A stretch of 64,000 bases of DNA from Streptomyces cyaneus (GTDB lineage Bacteria; Actinomycetota; Actinomycetes; Streptomycetales; Streptomycetaceae). Made by a program: the position numbers and the translations under genes. The stretch is taken from assembly GCF_004028635.1 (NCBI RefSeq), contig NZ_RQJW01000004.1, positions 62,001 through 126,000 of the forward strand, written 5' to 3'. The stretch's first letter is position 1. Every line of letters begins with the position of its first letter. This document shows, one piece after another, positions 59,781 to 64,000 of the stretch. Below the pieces are notes generated by a model that had not been told where the DNA came from, ran no database searches, and saw only the letters and a program-made list of their open reading frames with translations.

Positions 59781-60138
59781 GCTGGTCGGCGGCCTTGGGG
59801 GAGAGGCCGTACTGGTTGGCGCCCGGAGAGCTGTCCACCGTCATGCCCACGAGGTACAGGATGGGGCCGACGGCCGGAATCAGGGCGATGAGCATTCTCC
59901 ACCCGGACTTACCGGTGTCGTGCAACCGGCGGACTGAGACGCTCAGCATCGGCACGACGAACGGCACCAGCAACAGGCTGAGCAACGGAAGCTCGAATGC
60001 GAAGCTGCTCCCGGCGATCACGGCGGCGGCGCCCATGTACAGCAATGAGAACCACCAGTACTCCGCGCGCCGTGCGCGACCGGAGAGCGTGGCGAACTTG
60101 GATGTGAGGCACGTGCGTGCCGCATCGGTGAACGACAT
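59770..60138 (-). CDS. DUF805-family membrane protein
   Basis: A 122-residue protein (125 if the GTG at 60147 is used). SFTDAARTCLTSKFATLSGR then ARRAEYWWFSLLYMGAAAVI, and SVRRLHDTGKSGWRMLIALI, are the DUF805 hallmarks (RxxRxEYW, RRLHDTGKSGW). Three to four membrane segments. Function of the family is unknown. It stands alone on the minus strand. Confidence 0.88.
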   Translation of the reverse strand: MSFTDAARTCLTSKFATLSGRARRAEYWWFSLLYMGAAAVIAGSSFAFELPLLSLLLVPFVVPMLSVSVRRLHDTGKSGWRMLIALIPAVGPILYLVGMTVDSSPGANQYGLSPKAADQPVD

Positions 60139-60569
60139 GGTGGTCACAGCGGTCCATTCGTAGAAGTGTCACGGAGGCACGGTGGATCGGGCGGCGAGAG
60201 TGCGGTGGTGCCTGAAGTGCCGCCACCACCGCCTCCGCGGTTGTGGGCCGTACGAGCCCTACGATCAGGCCCGACTTGATAGAGGCCCTTGTTTCTCCTG
60301 GCCGCATGACCGCATGAGTGCCCCCGGGGCTTCACGGCGAGGAACCGGCGGCTCGGTCCGCGGTTACGCGTACGGCCTGCTGTGATGGCGGTGCCTGCCG
60401 AGACCGTTGACGTCGAGCGGGACCAGACGACGGCGGCGGAGCGCCGGGATCTGGTGCGGTGGCCCGGTCGGGCTGACAGACCGCGAAACTCTCCTCGGCG
60501 GGTATCGGCCGACACTGTGGGCAGGATCAGTGCGGTCGCCGATGCCGTCAGGAGCCCGGAGAGGTGTCG
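60139..60569 (+). other. Intergenic stretch with no recognisable gene
   Basis: About 430 bp between the DUF805 start and the end of the esterase gene. I find no family motif on either strand; it must contain the DUF805 promoter. Confidence 0.4.
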
Positions 60570-61520
60570 TCAACTGCCCTGTGCGCCGAGGCCGCGAAGC
60601 AGCGCCGCGAGCATGTCGGCGAGTACGCGCTTGCCCACCGCGGACTCGGGGATGAGGCCGCCGTGCAGGACGCCGGGGTAGAGGACGAGTTCGGTGGGGA
60701 CGTCGGCGTGTGCGAGGCGCTGGGCGTACTCGATGTCCTCGTCGCGGAACGCGTCGTACTGGCAGGCGGAGATGAACGCCGGAGGCAGTCCGGACAGGTC
60801 CTCGGCGCGGGCCGGTGCGGCGTAGCCAGAGACGTCGGTGGTGCCCGGGCGGCCCTCCCCGAGGTAGCAGCCCCAACTGACCTGTGTTGCACGGCTGTTC
60901 CACAGCGGGACGTCGTCGTAGGCGCGCATCGACGGTGTCTGGAGACGGTCGTCGAGTTGGGGGACGCCCAGGTACTGGAAGCACAGCGCGGGTCCGCCGC
61001 GGTCGCGGGCGAGGAGGGTCACCGCGGCGGCGAGGCCGCCTCCGGCGCTCTCCCCGGCGATGCCGAGGCGGTCGGGGTCGATGCTCAGTTCGCTCGCAGA
61101 CTTCGCAGTCCACACCAGGGCCGCGTAGCAGTCTTCCAGGCCGGCGGGGAAGGGGTGTTCCGGGGCGAGCCGGTACTCGACGGAGACCACGACCGTGCCG
61201 ACCTCGGCGGCGATGCGGGTGGCCGTGGCGTCGAACTGCTCGACGCTGCCCATGATGAACCCGCCGCCGTGGAGGAACAGCAGGCCGGGCAGCGGGCCGA
61301 CCCGCTCAGCGGGCGCGTAGACACGGACCATCACGTCGGGGGCGCCGTCGGGCCCGGGAACGGTGATGTCGCGGGTGCTGATCGGGATGTCCGGTTCGTA
61401 GGTCGGCAGGCCGGCTCGGACCGCTGCCTCACCCACGGCGCGCAGTTCATGGAAGTCGGCGAATGGCCTCGGGAGCATCTCGAGCCAGGGGGTGATGTCG
61501 GGGTGGTATGCGTAGGTCAT
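60570..61520 (-). CDS. Alpha/beta hydrolase fold-3 esterase (HSL family)
   Basis: A 316-residue carboxylesterase; ATG 61520 with GAGGAGG at ideal spacing. Oxyanion motif LLFLHGGGFIMGSVEQ, nucleophile Ser in LGIAGESAGGGLAAAV, acid in YDAFRDEDIEYAQRL and His in YPGVLHGGLIPESA. All HSL-family catalytic residues are present. It hydrolyses short acyl esters; substrate unknown. It follows the DoxX remnant and SDR on the same strand. Confidence 0.92.
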   Translation of the reverse strand: MTYAYHPDITPWLEMLPRPFADFHELRAVGEAAVRAGLPTYEPDIPISTRDITVPGPDGAPDVMVRVYAPAERVGPLPGLLFLHGGGFIMGSVEQFDATATRIAAEVGTVVVSVEYRLAPEHPFPAGLEDCYAALVWTAKSASELSIDPDRLGIAGESAGGGLAAAVTLLARDRGGPALCFQYLGVPQLDDRLQTPSMRAYDDVPLWNSRATQVSWGCYLGEGRPGTTDVSGYAAPARAEDLSGLPPAFISACQYDAFRDEDIEYAQRLAHADVPTELVLYPGVLHGGLIPESAVGKRVLADMLAALLRGLGAQGS

Positions 61521-61597
61521 GAAGCCTCCTCGGTGGGGTCGGGCGAGGGCCCGGTGGACGCTGTGCGGGCGACCTTGCAGTGCTTGGTGTCGCGTCA

Positions 61598-61736
61598 TTG
61601 GTGTCGGTGGATGCCCAGAGAGATGGACGTGAGGCTGAGCAGACCGCGTTGAGCGCTGTGGCTGGCTCCTTGCGGCGGGTGTGGAGGCCCATGGCCGGGA
61701 CCATGATCACTGCAAGGCCGGCGGAGTGAGCACCGT
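61598..61736 (-). pseudogene. DoxX-family remnant
   Basis: The minus strand reads LTPPALAVIMVPAMGLHTRR then KEPATALNAV, colinear with LTPLAATGLIVVMVLAAITH/ARRKEPSAIAFNAV of the DoxX protein at 38067. After NAV the frame shifts and ends LLSLTSISLGIHRHQ. The first half of the gene is missing. It sits downstream of the SDR paralogue, as in the intact cluster. The rest of 61521-61890 shows nothing else. Confidence 0.65.
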
Positions 61737-61890
61737 TGCGATGTCCAGGCAGCTGGGAGGCTCAGCCCGATGGCCACAGGTACACGTTCATAGGGGCGGA
61801 GTCTTCTTCGGGGTCGCGCCGCGGCGCTGGGACGCCGCGACGCGATCGGGGTGCGACGAGGGGGGCCGGGTCAGCAGAGCCGACGCGGTG

Positions 61891-62592
61891 TCAGGCGCGG
61901 GGGAAGCCGTCGGCATCGAGGCGGAAGACGAGCTCGGCCTCGTCGCGCTTGGTGGTGTGCAGGTCCCAGTAGAGGGGGGCGATTTGCTCGGGCTTGGCCG
62001 CCTCCACGCCCGGGATGACGGAGACACCGATCGACGAGTCGATGCCGACGTGGGCGGCCTGGATACCGGTGCCGTCCAGCTCCTTGTGCAGGTTCATCGC
62101 CCAGTTGCGCAGCGCCGCAGCGGCGGCGTTGACGTTGGCGACCCGCGGGTCGGGCCAGATCGAGCCGGCGCCGGTGGTGTAGAGCAGGGTGCCCGCGCCG
62201 GCCTCACGCATGGCGGGGAGGACCGCCTGGGTGGCGGCGATGGCCCCGTACAGCTGGAAGTTCATCTCGAACTCCACATGAGACGGCTCGGTCTCGGCCG
62301 GAGCGGTCAGCTTGATGACACCGAACGACCCCACCGGGGAGTACTCCAGGACATCGATCCCGCCGAAGTGTGCGGCGGCGTCCTTGAGCGCCTGGGTGAG
62401 CGCGTCGCGGTCGAGCACGTCCGCGGGGAACGCGGCGGCGGTGAGGCCCTCGGCGGCGAGCGTGCCGACAAGACCGTCGAGCTTCTCGCGGTTGCGGGAG
62501 ATCAGGGCGACGTCGAAGCCCTGGGAGCCAAAGGTACGGGCGATGGCCAGGCCCAGCTGGGGGCCGGCTCCAACGATGGCGATGCTGGTCAC
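61891..62592 (-). CDS. SDR-like NAD(P)-binding protein (paralogue of 37307)
   Basis: A 233-residue protein from GTG 62592 (GGAAAGGA upstream). TSIAIVGAGPQLGLAIARTF, SRNREKLDGLVGTLAAEGLT and VLEYSPVGSFG parallel the protein at 37307-37987 along the whole length, including the loss of the NAG and YxxxK motifs. Divergent from a TetR gene with repeats in between; once followed by a DoxX gene, now a remnant. Confidence 0.87.
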   Translation of the reverse strand: MTSIAIVGAGPQLGLAIARTFGSQGFDVALISRNREKLDGLVGTLAAEGLTAAAFPADVLDRDALTQALKDAAAHFGGIDVLEYSPVGSFGVIKLTAPAETEPSHVEFEMNFQLYGAIAATQAVLPAMREAGAGTLLYTTGAGSIWPDPRVANVNAAAAALRNWAMNLHKELDGTGIQAAHVGIDSSIGVSVIPGVEAAKPEQIAPLYWDLHTTKRDEAELVFRLDADGFPRA

Positions 62593-62639
62593 AGTGATCC
62601 TTTCCAAAAGCTGGTCGAAGGAAGAAAGCCATCCGGATA

Positions 62640-62714
62640 GCCCTACCCATATCGAGATTCGGATAGGGCGCTCCGGTTCGCTGCTGCCACCGTACCACCA
62701 AAAATGGATAGGGC
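62640..62714. promoter_or_regulatory. Repeated operator-like boxes between SDR and TetR
   Basis: GGATAGGGC occurs at 62661-62669 and 62706-62714, with the inverted near-copy GCCCTACCC at 62640-62648. These repeats fill the divergent promoter region and are the expected TetR sites. They differ from those of the 36-kb paralogue. Confidence 0.55.
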
Positions 62715-62738
62715 AATCCGATTGCTGGACTCCCCGGT

Positions 62739-63435
62739 ATGACCCCCGGCACCCAGCATCCCGGCGGCTCCGCCGCCCAACCTCTGCGCAGCGACGCCGA
62801 GCGCAACCGTGAGCGGATCACCGCCGCCGCGCGCAAGGTGTTCGCACGTGACGGCCTGGGTGCCTCGATGGCCTCCGTGGCCCGTGAGGCGGGTGTCGGC
62901 ATCGCCACCATGTTCCGCCGCTTCCCCCCCCAAGGAGGAGCTGGTCGACGCCGTCTTCATTGACCGCATGGACGCCTACGCCGAAGCGGTCGCCGCCGCG
63001 CTGGACGACCCCGACCCCTGGAACGGGTTCGTCGGCTACATCGAGACCGCCTGCGCGATGCAGGCCGCCGACAGCGGCTTCGCCGACGTCCTGACCACGA
63101 CCTTCCCCACCGCCAAGGCCCTGGAGCGGCGCCGCAACGAGGCATATGAGGGCATGGTGGAACTCATCGGCCGGGCCAAGGCCACAGGCCGGCTGCGTGA
63201 GGACTTCGACTCCTCGGACCTGGTGCTGCTGCACATGGCCAACGCTGGTGTCGTCAACGCCACCGGCGACGCCGCCCCCGACGCCTGGCGCCGCGTCGTC
63301 GCCCTGCTGGTCCAGTCCTTCGAAGCCCCCGCCCGCCGCTCCCTGCCCGCCTCACCCGAGCATGACGCCCTCTACAGGGCCATGCTCCGCGCCGGTCCGG
63401 CGGTTGTTGCGGAGCCGGATGCGGGTGACAACTGA
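62739..63435 (+). pseudogene. TetR-family regulator with a frameshift in a C-tract
   Basis: The start MTPGTQHPGGSAAQPLRSDA and the HTH SMASVAREAGVGIATMFRRF are in one frame. The remainder, KEELVDAVFIDRMDAYAEAV to the end AGPAVVAEPDAGDN, is in the next. Both match the TetR at 35543 in order. The break is in a run of eight C (about 62924-62931); one C fewer would restore a normal protein of 231 residues. So either a genuine slippage mutation, a phase-variable tract, or a sequencing error. Confidence 0.8.
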
Positions 63436-63867
63436 CCTGGGGCTGGCGCTATCTCGCGGTGCTCGACTCCTCGCCGCGTTCTCAGCTGCGACGTTGGTGT
63501 GTCGGCCGTCTCCACGAAGCTCGTGCTGGCACCCGCAGGCGCGAGCGTTGTACGCACTCGGGCAGGCCGAACTGCTCCTGTGCTCGCGTGAGTTGGCCCG
63601 CGAGTAGGTCGGCCGCGCGGAGGCTCGAGTGATCGCGCAGGCCATCGGCCGACCGGAGACGGCTGCGCTGATCGAGTCCTTCACCGGAGGCGGCGGGGTG
63701 CGTGCGTGACCAGGGGGCCGTGGCAGCGGTGCCGTGGGCCCTTGCAGCGCACGTCTGTGCGCAGGGGGCCTCGGCAGCCAGAGCCGCAGAGCTGCCGGGT
63801 GCTCTCTTTCCATCATGCCGCGCCGCTCAAGCGCCAGGCCGCCCGGTCGGCACAGCCTGTCACGGGC
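63436..63867 (+). other. Stretch without a confident gene
   Basis: About 430 bp. At 63540-63708 one plus-strand frame is coding-like (LYALGQAELLLCSRELARE, TAG stop, VGRAEARVIAQAIGRPETAA) and may be a decayed gene, but I recognise no family. Confidence 0.3.
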
Positions 63868-64000
63868 TCACTGCTGGCCCTGATGGGCCAGGCGGAAGGC
63901 GCCGGGCGTCACGCCGGTGTGGCGGGTGAAGAACTTGCCGAAGTTGGTGGGTTCGGGGAAGCCGAGGTGGCGGGCGATGGTCGCCACCGGTTCGTCGGTG
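63868..64000 (-). CDS. AraC-family regulator, C-terminal end (cut by window end)
   Basis: The minus strand reads PVATIARHLGFPEPTNFGKF then FTRHTGVTPGAFRLAHQGQQ and a stop. This is the second helix-turn-helix of an AraC/XylS activator (IAxxLGFxxxxxFxxxFxxxxGxTPxxFR). The rest of the gene lies beyond the window. Confidence 0.85.
   Translation of the reverse strand, partial: TDEPVATIARHLGFPEPTNFGKFFTRHTGVTPGAFRLAHQGQQ

Noticed and set aside
1-64000. CRISPR arrays, tRNA and rRNA genes
   Set aside because: I saw no regularly spaced repeats, no cloverleaf-like sequence and no rRNA landmarks while reading the window; a tRNA scan would be the decisive check.

Overview
The window is very GC-rich DNA with strong G/C preference at third codon positions. 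It has GTG/TTG starts, Tat-type signal peptides and many Streptomyces-style regulators and secreted glycoside hydrolases, so it most likely comes from a Streptomyces chromosome, probably an accessory or arm region. I saw no rRNA or tRNA gene, CRISPR array or intact transposase.

Layout. 0-6.1 kb: tail of an XdhC-type gene, then two signalling units on the minus strand: an ABC exporter with a NarL-type two-component system (172-4000), and an OmpR-type response regulator with a HAMP histidine kinase (4218-6075). 6.1-14.4 kb: a Tat-exported amidohydrolase, an MFS exporter with a C-terminal string of carboxypeptidase-regulatory-like domains, a tandem Lrp regulator co-transcribed with one of two MarR paralogues, and an SDR. 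14.4-32 kb: a carbohydrate region with three LacI paralogues sharing a 14-bp palindrome, two sialidase-fold (GH93-like) secreted enzymes with lectin domains, a GH2 enzyme, and a sugar ABC transporter with a GH42 beta-galactosidase. Broken permease, SMP-30 and IS5 pieces lie between them. 32-42.4 kb: small redox and detoxification operons (DsbA-like, MBL-fold, SnoaL-like; then MDR, SDR, DoxX, NmrA-like and LLM oxidoreductases under a TetR regulator), a small secreted protein and a Tat-exported binding protein. 43-48.1 kb: a compact tartrate/C4-dicarboxylate locus (DctA-type carrier, glycerate kinase, LysR, tartrate dehydrogenase) with a shared LysR-like box. 48-64 kb: a mosaic of duplicated and decaying modules around an intact gst-gshB-gshA operon, ending in an AraC-family regulator cut by the window edge.

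The most interesting system is at 51-59.3 kb. A divergent SDR/TetR module with a 17-bp operator (AACCGA-N5-TCGGTT) occurs three times, each in a different state. In the middle copy the SDR is reduced to about 20 bp, and a glutathione-synthesis operon (glutathione transferase, glutathione synthetase, glutamate-cysteine ligase) now sits directly behind the SDR promoter and operator, opposite the intact TetR gene. Actinomycetes normally use mycothiol, so a glutathione cassette apparently captured by a TetR-controlled electrophile- or redox-response promoter is unusual.

Many other loci show the same duplicate-and-decay history. Examples are XdhC tails at both ends of the first 8 kb, an ABC ATPase scrap between the two marR genes, a truncated MBL gene that keeps the promoter of its intact paralogue 9 kb away, and a second, frameshifted copy of the TetR/SDR/DoxX set at 61.6-63.4 kb. 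All functional calls rest on motif recognition by eye. No database search was run.
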